NCBI GenBank assembly: GCA_965238025.1
Contig: OZ250162.1
Location: forward strand, 744,001-808,000
DNA: 64,000 bases
Reading direction: 5' to 3'
From: Pelagihabitans sp965238025
GTDB taxonomy: Bacteria; Bacteroidota; Bacteroidia; Flavobacteriales; Flavobacteriaceae
Shown: positions 34,439 through 42,031 of the stretch, piece by piece
How the letters are laid out: each line of letters opens with the position of its first letter
Numbering within the stretch: position 1 is the stretch's first letter
The notes under the pieces: model-generated
Told to the model about the DNA's origin: nothing
Seen by the model: only the letters and a program-made list of their open reading frames with translations
Database searches by the model: none
Program-made: the position numbers and the translations under genes

Positions 34439-35977
34439 TTAGTTTACCTGATGTGACGGTCGCAGTAAATCATTCACTGTTTTTACCGGGTTAAATGTTC
34501 GCACAGGTACTTCTACGAACAGCGTATTCCAGAACGCCATAGCTCCGTTCCAAAGTCCCGGTAGTTCCATGGCCTTAAGTTCCCGACCTTCCTGTGTTTT
34601 TTCAGTTATAAAGCCTTGTTTGGGGTCTATAAAGTCCATTAAATCGTATTTTTCACCTTTATAGTTCTTTACGCCACAGACAATATCAACGGGATTGAAA
34701 TGTGTAGCATTTTTTAATATTTCGGATTGATATATATTCCCTACATCTATTTGTGCCGATTCTATAATCTGGAGGGAAATGCGCCCATCGGTATCTTTCA
34801 CCCAAAAAGGCCCTCCACCCGGCTCACCTTCATTTTTTACCATCCCACAGATTCGTATGGGCCTATTGATTTTTGATTGAAGTTCTTTTTGTTTAACGGG
34901 CGAAGTAAGATGGTCAAAATCATTTGTAAATCGAACATTTAGGTCTTCTTCTAAAAACCGCTTTGTTTTCGATAAAATTTCGGGTCCTACATTTTCATTT
35001 TCTAATTGCCGGGCAAAGTGAAACGCTTTTTCCTGGACTTCCAATAAGAGCCCAGCCAAGGTTTTTTTGCTATTGGTCACAATCTCCAACGATTTTGTTG
35101 GCACAACGTTATCAATATTTTTAATAAATATGATATCTGCTTCTTGTTCATTCAGGTTTTCAATCAAGGCCCCATGCCCTCCCGGACGGAACAACAACGT
35201 TCCATCGGTATTTCTAAATGGATTATCATCCATCGTTACAGCAATGGTATCCGTCGAGGGTTTTTGAAAAGAATAGCTTACCTCAAAGTCTGTTCCGGTC
35301 GCTACACCAACCCGCTCGCCTGAAATAGAAAATTCTTCATTGAATAGTTTTGCATGTTGGGGCGAAATCGTAAAATGTAATTTGGCAATGCCTTTGGTTT
35401 CTGCATAACGGGATGCCTCTTTTAAATGTTCCTCAAAAGCCGTGGAAACATAGTCTTGGTATTTATGAAAGGGTAGTAGGCCTTTAGGAAAAAACCCGTA
35501 ATTAAGGGCCGCTTCGGAAAGCATTTCGCTTATAAAAAGGTGCTTGGTCTCGTCTTCATTGGCATTTTTACCCGCTAAGCGAGCCTGAATGTCATGGTAA
35601 AAAGGAAAGTCCTCATACTTTTCAAAAAACACCTTCATGGCAGTATCGTTCGTGGTATTTATATATTCCTGAAAGCGCTCTTTTTTGGGGTCGAAGCTGT
35701 TCATAAAATTGAACAGACTCTTGAACATACGGGATGCTGCACCAGAGGCAGGCACAAACTTTAACAGGGACAGCTTGCCCCGACGTTCTTCAAACAATTT
35801 GATAAGCTGCTCCTCTTCCGTTGGCGAAAACTTCTGCAATCCGTCGCCGATTATGGCAGCTTTTTGCAAATCAACAAAGGGAATCCCTTCCTTAAAGGTT
35901 GCTATTTGGCCCACTACCTTTTCTTCGGTGATGCCTTTTTTTGTTAATAATGCCGCATCTGCTTCTGAGAATATCAT
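34439..35977 (-). CDS. DUF4301 family protein
   Basis: A 512-residue cytoplasmic protein of the Bacteroidota DUF4301 family, function unknown. Conserved-looking segments include FVPASGAASRMFKSLFNFMN (about 75-94), which resembles a nucleotidyltransferase-type loop, FRPGGHGALIENLNEQEADI, and ICGMVKNEGEPGGGPFWVKD. A sugar- or nucleotide-binding enzyme is possible but only a guess. It starts 2 bases after the NadR-like kinase gene and is the last gene of a five-gene operon; overlap or near-overlap suggests translational coupling. Confidence 0.85.
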   Translation of the reverse strand: MIFSEADAALLTKKGITEEKVVGQIATFKEGIPFVDLQKAAIIGDGLQKFSPTEEEQLIKLFEERRGKLSLLKFVPASGAASRMFKSLFNFMNSFDPKKERFQEYINTTNDTAMKVFFEKYEDFPFYHDIQARLAGKNANEDETKHLFISEMLSEAALNYGFFPKGLLPFHKYQDYVSTAFEEHLKEASRYAETKGIAKLHFTISPQHAKLFNEEFSISGERVGVATGTDFEVSYSFQKPSTDTIAVTMDDNPFRNTDGTLLFRPGGHGALIENLNEQEADIIFIKNIDNVVPTKSLEIVTNSKKTLAGLLLEVQEKAFHFARQLENENVGPEILSKTKRFLEEDLNVRFTNDFDHLTSPVKQKELQSKINRPIRICGMVKNEGEPGGGPFWVKDTDGRISLQIIESAQIDVGNIYQSEILKNATHFNPVDIVCGVKNYKGEKYDLMDFIDPKQGFITEKTQEGRELKAMELPGLWNGAMAFWNTLFVEVPVRTFNPVKTVNDLLRPSHQVN

Positions 35978-35979
35978 TT

Positions 35980-36549
35980 TTAATGCTTTATTTTTAGGAG
36001 TTTATCAATATGTAAAATTGCAGTCTGGAGACGTATTCTTTTATCACCCTTCAAAATAACAAAATTACGGTTGTATTTTTCCAAAGTGTTTTTAAAATAT
36101 TCGAACATTTCCTCTCTTTCTGTTGGCTTATCCCTAAGATCATCACCCACCCAGGGCACATCTATATAGGTCAAAAAGTAGAGGTCGTACGAATTTTTAA
36201 GGGCAAATTCCTCCAGGACGGGGTCGCAATGGCCAACGTAATAGGCCTCGGAATATACTTTTGTCTCTAACAAGTCGGTATCACATACCAATACCTCTGT
36301 TGCCTTTGTTGAAAGTTCGTTCTCCAGTCTCATTTGGCCCTCGGCAATGGGTAGGAGGTCTTCGGGCTCACATGTTTTACGTTCGTTGTTCCATTTTCTT
36401 TGGAGATATTCCCGGGCATATTCCGGCACCCAAACCGTATTATAATGCCTCGCCAATTGTTCGGACAAGGTTGTCTTTCCCGTAGATTCAGGGCCGAACA
36501 AAACTACTTTTACGAGGTCTGAGGGCTGCTGTCTAAACTTTTCTTCCAT
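35980..36549 (-). CDS. NadR-like P-loop kinase/ATPase
   Basis: A 189-residue AAA_28 family protein resembling the ribosylnicotinamide kinase half of NadR. Walker A is GPESTGKTTL (about 19-28), followed by the family motif VPEYAREYL, a Walker B-like VLVCDTDLLETKVYSE, and an LTYIDVPWVGDDLRDKP lid region. It lacks the adenylyltransferase domain of full NadR. It overlaps pnuC by 40 bases. NadR-like kinases trap a vitamin after PnuC-type facilitated uptake; given the thiamine-binding protein in the same operon, the substrate could be thiamine or nicotinamide riboside. Confidence 0.85.
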   Translation of the reverse strand: MEEKFRQQPSDLVKVVLFGPESTGKTTLSEQLARHYNTVWVPEYAREYLQRKWNNERKTCEPEDLLPIAEGQMRLENELSTKATEVLVCDTDLLETKVYSEAYYVGHCDPVLEEFALKNSYDLYFLTYIDVPWVGDDLRDKPTEREEMFEYFKNTLEKYNRNFVILKGDKRIRLQTAILHIDKLLKIKH

Positions 36550-37142
36550 GCTTGATAACCATAAACCGCAATAATTGTAAAGATAAAATACTGTAGGCTG
36601 GTAAACGTGAATCCTTTATAGAAATACAGTGGAATTGAAATTATATTGCCAATAATCCAATAGATCCAATTTTCAATCTTGCGTTTTGCCATGAGCCACA
36701 TACCAACAAAAAAAACTCCCGTTGTAATCGTATCAACATAAGCGGTCCAACTAGTCCATTTATCAAAAACCTGGTAAACCACGTACACGAACACAAGGGT
36801 ACAAAGGAAAATGATTGCCGAGATTTTATGCTCTTTTGAGGTAGCCTTTGAAATTGGGGTAAAATGATCCATATCTACTTTACGCGTCCAAACATACCAG
36901 CCATATACGCTCATGATAAAGTAATAGCCATTAATCATCATGTCTCCTATCAAACCCCATTGAAAGAGCAGATACACATAAATTGAAGTGCTAATCATCC
37001 CAGTCGGAAACACTAAAATATTGTTCTGTTTTGAAAACCAAACAGACAACAGGCCAAATATGACCGCTACAATTTCTAATACAATATAAACCGTTTCATA
37101 ATCGGCATATTGACCGAACAAAAACTCAAAAATGGGGTTCAT
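36510..37142 (-). CDS. pnuC: PnuC/PnuT-family vitamin transporter
   Basis: Integral membrane facilitator of 210 residues with seven predicted helices, related to PnuC (nicotinamide riboside) and PnuT (thiamine). Family landmarks are VFPTGMISTSIYVYLLFQWG, the tryptophan-rich MSVYGWYVWTR, and KIENWIYWIIGNIISIPLY, where the aromatic residues line the vitamin site. It overlaps the upstream thiamine-binding protein gene by 17 bases and the kinase gene by 40, so the three are coupled. Context favours thiamine; sequence alone does not settle it. Confidence 0.88.
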   Translation of the reverse strand: MNPIFEFLFGQYADYETVYIVLEIVAVIFGLLSVWFSKQNNILVFPTGMISTSIYVYLLFQWGLIGDMMINGYYFIMSVYGWYVWTRKVDMDHFTPISKATSKEHKISAIIFLCTLVFVYVVYQVFDKWTSWTAYVDTITTGVFFVGMWLMAKRKIENWIYWIIGNIISIPLYFYKGFTFTSLQYFIFTIIAVYGYQAWKKSLDSSPQTS

Positions 37143-37386
37143 AGGCGCTACGGTCAGATTTTACGATTTTCATAAATAATAATCCCTTGTCCATGAGTTC
37201 AAAGGCGATCTTGATCTCGTTGTTCAAGACCTCCATTACCACATCGTACTCCCCGAACACTTGGGTGCTTAATGGGTTTTCTATGATTGTAAGTCCGGAC
37301 GTCCTTAATTTCTTTATAAATTCAATGATATGGGATTCAAAGTCATCCTGTAAAGGGGAGAAAGTGAGTTCTATTGAAATATTCAT
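37126..37386 (-). CDS. Thiamine-binding protein (MTH1187/YqgV, Thiamine_BP family)
   Basis: An 86-residue ferredoxin-like-fold protein. The pattern ELTFSPLQDDFESHIIEFIK, then LRTSGLTIIENPLSTQVFGE and FMKIVKSDRS, matches the YkoF/MTH1187 family (formerly DUF77), whose members bind thiamine. No signal peptide, so it is cytoplasmic. It overlaps the pnuC-like gene downstream and may sense thiamine or hand it on to the kinase. The family assignment is by pattern only. Confidence 0.75.
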   Translation of the reverse strand: MNISIELTFSPLQDDFESHIIEFIKKLRTSGLTIIENPLSTQVFGEYDVVMEVLNNEIKIAFELMDKGLLFMKIVKSDRSAYEPHF

Positions 37387-37414
37387 GTTTGAAGATTGAT
37401 TGTAAAATTAAGCA

Positions 37415-38047
37415 CTAAGGGCGAATCGCATAAACACATGTAAAGCCCTCAAATTCTAAAAAGTTGATATTGTAATTGCTCGTTTTTCCTTCAAAGAGAA
37501 TTTCGCCGTTGGTCTTGTCATCCGTCAAGGAAAAATCCTTGATGTTGATATGGTGTAAAAAGCTAAGTCCAGGTTCTGCACAAATCTTATACAACGATTC
37601 TTTGCAACCCCACACCACCGTTAACTTACGAATGAGGGCATCGGTATTGGCAATGGTACGATATTCCTCGATCGGTGTAAATTTATGGGCAATTCGCAAA
37701 ATCTTATCCCGTTGTTTTTCAATATCAATGCCCACTTCTTGATCATCACTGACGACAATTCCCGTAAATTGATTTGAATGGGTTATCGAAATTTTCTTCC
37801 CATCCTTTAAATGGGGTTTGCCAAACGCATCATAGTAGAGATCATGATCAACATAACCGACCTTTGCCATTAAATGTCGTATGCTCAAAAAGCCCTTGCG
37901 ATGTATTTCTGACTTCATTCGAGCCATTCGGTTTTGACAGTGTTCAGTAAGTTCTATCCCCTCTGAAAGCTGTGCTTCGGTCTCCTCAATTCGCCAAATG
38001 AGCGTTAAAATCGATGAACTTACCTGTATGGTCTTGTATAATGGCAT
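37415..38047 (-). CDS. 4'-phosphopantetheinyl transferase superfamily protein
   Basis: Transfers phosphopantetheine from CoA to acyl-carrier or peptidyl-carrier proteins. The 210-residue Sfp-type enzyme shows the magnesium-binding motif VGIDIEKQRDKILRIAHKF (about 108-126) and the WGCKESLYK motif (about 154-162). It is probably the first gene of the five-gene operon and is divergent from ahcY. No carrier protein or synthase gene is nearby. Confidence 0.9.
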   Translation of the reverse strand: MPLYKTIQVSSSILTLIWRIEETEAQLSEGIELTEHCQNRMARMKSEIHRKGFLSIRHLMAKVGYVDHDLYYDAFGKPHLKDGKKISITHSNQFTGIVVSDDQEVGIDIEKQRDKILRIAHKFTPIEEYRTIANTDALIRKLTVVWGCKESLYKICAEPGLSFLHHINIKDFSLTDDKTNGEILFEGKTSNYNINFLEFEGFTCVYAIRP

Positions 38048-38067
38048 GCTTTTCTATAGGGATTTCG

Positions 38068-38075
38068 TACCTTTG
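38068..38075 (+). promoter_or_regulatory. Bacteroidota -7 promoter box (TACCTTTG) for ahcY
   Basis: TACCTTTG matches TAnnTTTG, 59 bases before the ahcY ATG. The leader ends in an A-rich stretch (AAAAAATAAAAAAATACT) typical of strong flavobacterial translation starts. Confidence 0.55.
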
Positions 38076-38134
38076 TTAGTTCAAAATTGTGCAATAGCAC
38101 ATACATAAACGAAAGTAAAAAATAAAAAAATACT

Positions 38135-39451
38135 ATGAGTACAGAAACCGTTTCTTATGTACCTTATAAGGTAAAAGACATTACCCTTGCCGATTGGGGA
38201 AGAAAAGAAATCAATCTTGCTGAGGCAGAAATGCCAGGACTAATGTCGCTTCGTGAAGAGTACGGCAAGGAGCAACCTTTAAAAGGTGCCCGTATTGCTG
38301 GGTGTCTTCATATGACTATTCAGACTGCAGTGCTTATCGAAACCTTGGTTGCCCTTGGTGCCGATGTTACCTGGAGTTCTTGTAATATCTTTTCGACACA
38401 GGATCATGCCGCCGCCGCTATTGCTGCTGCTGGTATTCCCGTATATGCTTGGAAAGGTATGAACGAAGAAGAATTTGACTGGTGTATTGAACAAACCTTG
38501 TTTTTTGGCGAGGATCGTGAGCCACTGAATATGATTTTGGATGACGGAGGTGATTTAACGAATATGGTCTTGGATAGATTTCCAGAATTAACCGATGCCA
38601 TAAAAGGACTGTCTGAAGAAACAACCACTGGAGTTCACCGTTTGTACGAGCGTGTAAAAAATGGCACCTTACCTATGCCCGCGATTAATGTGAACGATTC
38701 TGTTACCAAATCAAAGTTTGATAACAAGTATGGCTGTCGCGAGAGTGCTGTTGATGCTATTAGACGTGCTACCGATACCATGTTGGCCGGTAAACGTGTT
38801 GTTGTTGCCGGTTATGGGGATGTTGGTAAAGGTACCGCTGCTTCTTTTGCAGGTGCCGGGGCCATCGTAACTGTTACGGAAATTGACCCAATTTGTGCGC
38901 TTCAAGCTTGTATGGAAGGTTTTGAAGTAAAAAAATTGGAAACCGTTATCGGGAATGCCGACATCGTAATTACCACTACCGGTAATAAGGATATCATCCT
39001 TGCAGAGCACTTTAAAGCTTTAAAAGACAAAGCTATTGTTTGTAATATCGGGCATTTTGACAATGAAATTGATATGGCCTGGTTGAACGAAAACTATGGC
39101 GATACCAAGGACGAAATTAAACCTCAGGTAGATAAATATACTATTAATGGTAAGGATATCATCATCTTGGCCGAAGGTCGCTTGGTGAATTTAGGTTGTG
39201 CCACAGGGCATCCTAGTTTTGTAATGAGTAACTCGTTTACAAATCAGACCTTGGCTCAGATCGAGCTTTGGAAAAACAGCGACAATTATAAAAATGAGGT
39301 ATATATGCTCCCGAAACACCTAGATGAAAAAGTAGCCAAGCTACACTTATCACGTTTGGGTGCCGAATTGACCGAATTGAAGAAATATCAAGCGGACTAT
39401 ATCGGTGTTACAGTTGAAGGACCTTATAAACCAGAGTATTATAGATACTAG
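38135..39451 (+). CDS. ahcY: Adenosylhomocysteinase
   Basis: Hydrolyses S-adenosylhomocysteine to adenosine and homocysteine, relieving product inhibition of methyltransferases. The 438 residues include the substrate region (TWSSCNIFSTQDHAAAAIA), the NAD-binding GYGDVGKGTAASFAGAGA loop (about 225-242) and the C-terminal signature ending KPEYYRY that completes the partner subunit's NAD site. Length is typical. It is closed by an intrinsic terminator at 39496. Confidence 0.97.
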   Translation: MSTETVSYVPYKVKDITLADWGRKEINLAEAEMPGLMSLREEYGKEQPLKGARIAGCLHMTIQTAVLIETLVALGADVTWSSCNIFSTQDHAAAAIAAAGIPVYAWKGMNEEEFDWCIEQTLFFGEDREPLNMILDDGGDLTNMVLDRFPELTDAIKGLSEETTTGVHRLYERVKNGTLPMPAINVNDSVTKSKFDNKYGCRESAVDAIRRATDTMLAGKRVVVAGYGDVGKGTAASFAGAGAIVTVTEIDPICALQACMEGFEVKKLETVIGNADIVITTTGNKDIILAEHFKALKDKAIVCNIGHFDNEIDMAWLNENYGDTKDEIKPQVDKYTINGKDIIILAEGRLVNLGCATGHPSFVMSNSFTNQTLAQIELWKNSDNYKNEVYMLPKHLDEKVAKLHLSRLGAELTELKKYQADYIGVTVEGPYKPEYYRY

Positions 39452-39495
39452 ATTTTAAGTAAGTCCGAAGGCTGAAGTCGGAAGAATATTGATAT

Positions 39496-39522
39496 AAACC
39501 CTTGCCTTTTTGGTGAGGGTTT
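39496..39522 (+). terminator. Intrinsic terminator of ahcY, shared with the convergent ACT gene
   Basis: An 11-bp stem (39496-39506 with 39512-39522, two G-T wobbles), 5-base T loop, followed by TTATTT. It ends exactly at the stop codon of the convergent ACT-domain gene, so it may serve both. Confidence 0.8.
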
Positions 39523-39924
39523 TTATTTATGCGCTTTGGATAATGCTGTTAAAAGCCGAACTGCCTTTTTCGAATCTTTCTTATCCACAAAAATATGGTC
39601 ATGAAAATAACCCGCGATAACGTTACAACTAATGTTATTTTTGGCCAGTTCGGTCGAAAATATTGCCGTCAGACCCACCGCCTCCAATGAAGAATGAATT
39701 TCTAATGTAATCCAAGCTGCAACATATTCGTAATAAAGTCCAAACTCGTTTGCTTTTTCCTGTTCCAGCACAATCGTGGTCCCTTCTGCTTCCTTAAATT
39801 CACAAAGGGTATCTTCACGAGCAATACCTTCTAATGTCTTAACAGTTACAAAGACATAATCCCCCTGGTTCAATTTTGGGGTCATTCCCTTAAGTAATTT
39901 GGCTATGTCAGTTTCTCCCGCCAT
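39523..39924 (-). CDS. ACT domain-containing protein
   Basis: A 133-residue protein with two consecutive ACT-type beta-alpha-beta folds (about 15-65 and 68-130), of the DUF2241/ACT_7 type related to the arginine-sensing CASTOR proteins. Recognisable parts are GDYVFVTVKTLEG and GLTAIFSTELAKNNISCNVI followed by YFHDHIFVDKKD. Probably an amino-acid-binding sensor. No partner enzyme is fused or adjacent. Confidence 0.85.
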   Translation of the reverse strand: MAGETDIAKLLKGMTPKLNQGDYVFVTVKTLEGIAREDTLCEFKEAEGTTIVLEQEKANEFGLYYEYVAAWITLEIHSSLEAVGLTAIFSTELAKNNISCNVIAGYFHDHIFVDKKDSKKAVRLLTALSKAHK

Positions 39925-39950
39925 TTAAAATTCGGTTGTGGTATATTTTC

Positions 39951-40493
39951 CTATTTGCAATCTGATTGTTTTTCCTTGTTCTTCCACTGAATCCAATATT
40001 CCTCTAGTCCTTCAGGAGTTATTTTTAATTCACTTATATCTAATTCCTGCCCGGGCATCAGTGCTTTACTTAGCTCCTTCTTTCGCGAAGACAAAGAGGG
40101 TTTATGATTCCACCCGCCAACATGATCAAAGGAGGTATATGCCTCGCATTTCTCGAGGACCGTTATAAATGGTATAGACAATTTATAGGTAACACTACCC
40201 GAACCCATTCCTTTTGTAGACATCGCAATATTTGAAAAATCTACCTTAACATATTCTCCCTTCTCATAATGTTCTTTTAGTTTGTCCCCAACTTTACCCG
40301 ACATTTTATTTGAAAATTGATGTGCCACATCCGAACCACTTATAAACTCCGGACCGCTATAAACCCCTCGGCAACCCTGTTCATCACAAACAATTTCATT
40401 GTTTTCCTTGTCTTGTTTAAACGTATTGGATGGTGAATTACCACAGTTAGAACAGAATAATGCAATTATTAAAAGTGCTATTGATTGTTTCAT
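39951..40493 (-). CDS. Lipoprotein of unknown function
   Basis: A 180-residue exported protein with a lipoprotein signal (LLIIALFCSNCGNSP; lipid-modified Cys about 17). The mature part contains a Cys pair in VCDEQGCRGVYSGPEF and a later lone Cys, and is otherwise a mixed alpha/beta domain. No family recognised. It lies 26 bases upstream of the ACT-domain gene on the same strand and may share its transcript. Confidence 0.65.
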   Translation of the reverse strand: MKQSIALLIIALFCSNCGNSPSNTFKQDKENNEIVCDEQGCRGVYSGPEFISGSDVAHQFSNKMSGKVGDKLKEHYEKGEYVKVDFSNIAMSTKGMGSGSVTYKLSIPFITVLEKCEAYTSFDHVGGWNHKPSLSSRKKELSKALMPGQELDISELKITPEGLEEYWIQWKNKEKQSDCK

Positions 40494-40742
40494 TCAGTGT
40501 TTTTGTTGCAACTACTTATGCCATCTTATATTATAAGAGCATTAATTTCCATAAATATAGTGCCAAAAACGTCGTATTGGAGGTGAATTTATAAAACTTC
40601 TAAAAGAGCGATAAATTAGGGGTTGCAATTGAAAGCCGAAACTCATTGCTAAAAAAGAAGTCGCTATCTTGGTGGGGCATTTTGCCCTTATTGTCCTGTT
40701 CAGCATGAGAATCCCTAAACTATTAGGATAACCCTTTTACCA

Positions 40743-41885
40743 ATGAAATTTATAATAGCTCCCGATAAATTCAAAGGTTCCCTGACCGGGTTTGAATTTT
40801 GCAATGCGGTGGAGGAAGGTTTGCGCATGGCCTTTGCAACGGCGGAAATCATAAAAATGCCCCTAGCCGATGGTGGTGATGGCACTATGGAGATAGTCAA
40901 GCATTACTTGAATGGGGAAAGGACTACGATAACTGTTAACGACCCCTTGTTCCGACCTATAGAAGCGTCTTATTTATATGCGGCTGAAAGTCATATTGCC
41001 TATATAGAAATGGCCGAGGCATCCGGATTAAACCTACTCAACGCCTCTGAAAGAAACTGTATACACACCAGCTCCTTTGGCACCGGAGAGCTTATTGCCC
41101 ATGCGCTTGAAAAAGGTGCCCAAGAAATCATTTTGGGTATTGGGGGCAGTGCTACCAATGATGGGGGAATGGGGATGGCGAAGGCCTTGGGGTTTCGGTT
41201 TTTAGATGCCAATGACCAAGAGCTTAAAACGGTAGGGAGTAATCTTATGGCCGTCAAAAAAATTGATGATTCCAAGGTTAATGTGGGGCTTAAGAAGGTA
41301 ACCATTAAAGTAGCCTGTGATGTTTCCAATCCGTTTTATGGGGCGAATGGTGCAGCACAGGTATATGCGGCCCAAAAAGGCGCTTCCCCTTCTGCAATAG
41401 CGCAACTGGATGCCGGACTTCGGAATTATGCGAAAGTAGTACTTGAAAAGTATGGCATCGACCTTCAACAAATCGTAGGATCAGGTGCCGCAGGCGGCCT
41501 TGGAGGAGGCGCCCTTGTTTTTTTGAAAGGCAGTTTAACTTCAGGGATTGAACTGGTCAAAGAACTGGCTCATTTTGATAACGCCATTAAAGACGTCGAT
41601 TGGATTATTACCGGCGAAGGAAAGTTGGATGCCCAGACCTTATCGGGCAAGACCATTGCCGGAGTGGTCAAATCAGCTGCTCAAAAAAAAATCCCCGTTG
41701 CGGCCCTATGTGGATCGGTAGAACTCACCCCAAAACAACAGACAGCTACCGGGCTTACCTATGTTACTGCTATTACCAAGGGTGTTTCGGATTTGCAGAC
41801 AGCGATGTCGGCCAGTTACGAGAATCTATTGTTTGCTAGTTATAATTTTGCAAGGGTTTTAAAGAATGGTTATGGTCAGTTTTAA
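40743..41885 (+). CDS. Glycerate kinase (type 1, GlxK/GarK family)
   Basis: Phosphorylates D-glycerate to 2-phosphoglycerate (type 1 enzymes) using ATP. The 380 residues open with APDKFKGSLTGFEFCNAVEE, carry MPLADGGDGTMEIV (about 39-52), LGIGGSATNDGGMGMAKALG (about 131-150) and DWIITGEGKLDAQTLSGKT (about 283-301), all conserved in the family. No glyoxylate or glucarate genes are adjacent. Confidence 0.94.
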   Translation: MKFIIAPDKFKGSLTGFEFCNAVEEGLRMAFATAEIIKMPLADGGDGTMEIVKHYLNGERTTITVNDPLFRPIEASYLYAAESHIAYIEMAEASGLNLLNASERNCIHTSSFGTGELIAHALEKGAQEIILGIGGSATNDGGMGMAKALGFRFLDANDQELKTVGSNLMAVKKIDDSKVNVGLKKVTIKVACDVSNPFYGANGAAQVYAAQKGASPSAIAQLDAGLRNYAKVVLEKYGIDLQQIVGSGAAGGLGGGALVFLKGSLTSGIELVKELAHFDNAIKDVDWIITGEGKLDAQTLSGKTIAGVVKSAAQKKIPVAALCGSVELTPKQQTATGLTYVTAITKGVSDLQTAMSASYENLLFASYNFARVLKNGYGQF

Positions 41886-42031
41886 CTAACATCATTTCAA
41901 TTAAGGATAAGTCTCAAATCCTATTATGGCAATACAATTGGTAGATGGCGCCTTAGTCCCTATGAATGATTATGTCGGGTAAGTAATCGCAGCGCACACT
42001 ACAATGGAATAGACTAGCGCAATTAGCAAAA

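Noticed and set aside
38076..38134. SAM or SAH riboswitch in the ahcY leader
   Set aside because: The leader is under 65 bases, A-rich, and shows none of the conserved riboswitch cores.
41926..41982. An 18-residue frame between the glycerate kinase and SIR2 genes that looks like the start of a lost gene
   Set aside because: Too short to identify and without a clear promoter. It could be a remnant, but nothing in the sequence shows what of.
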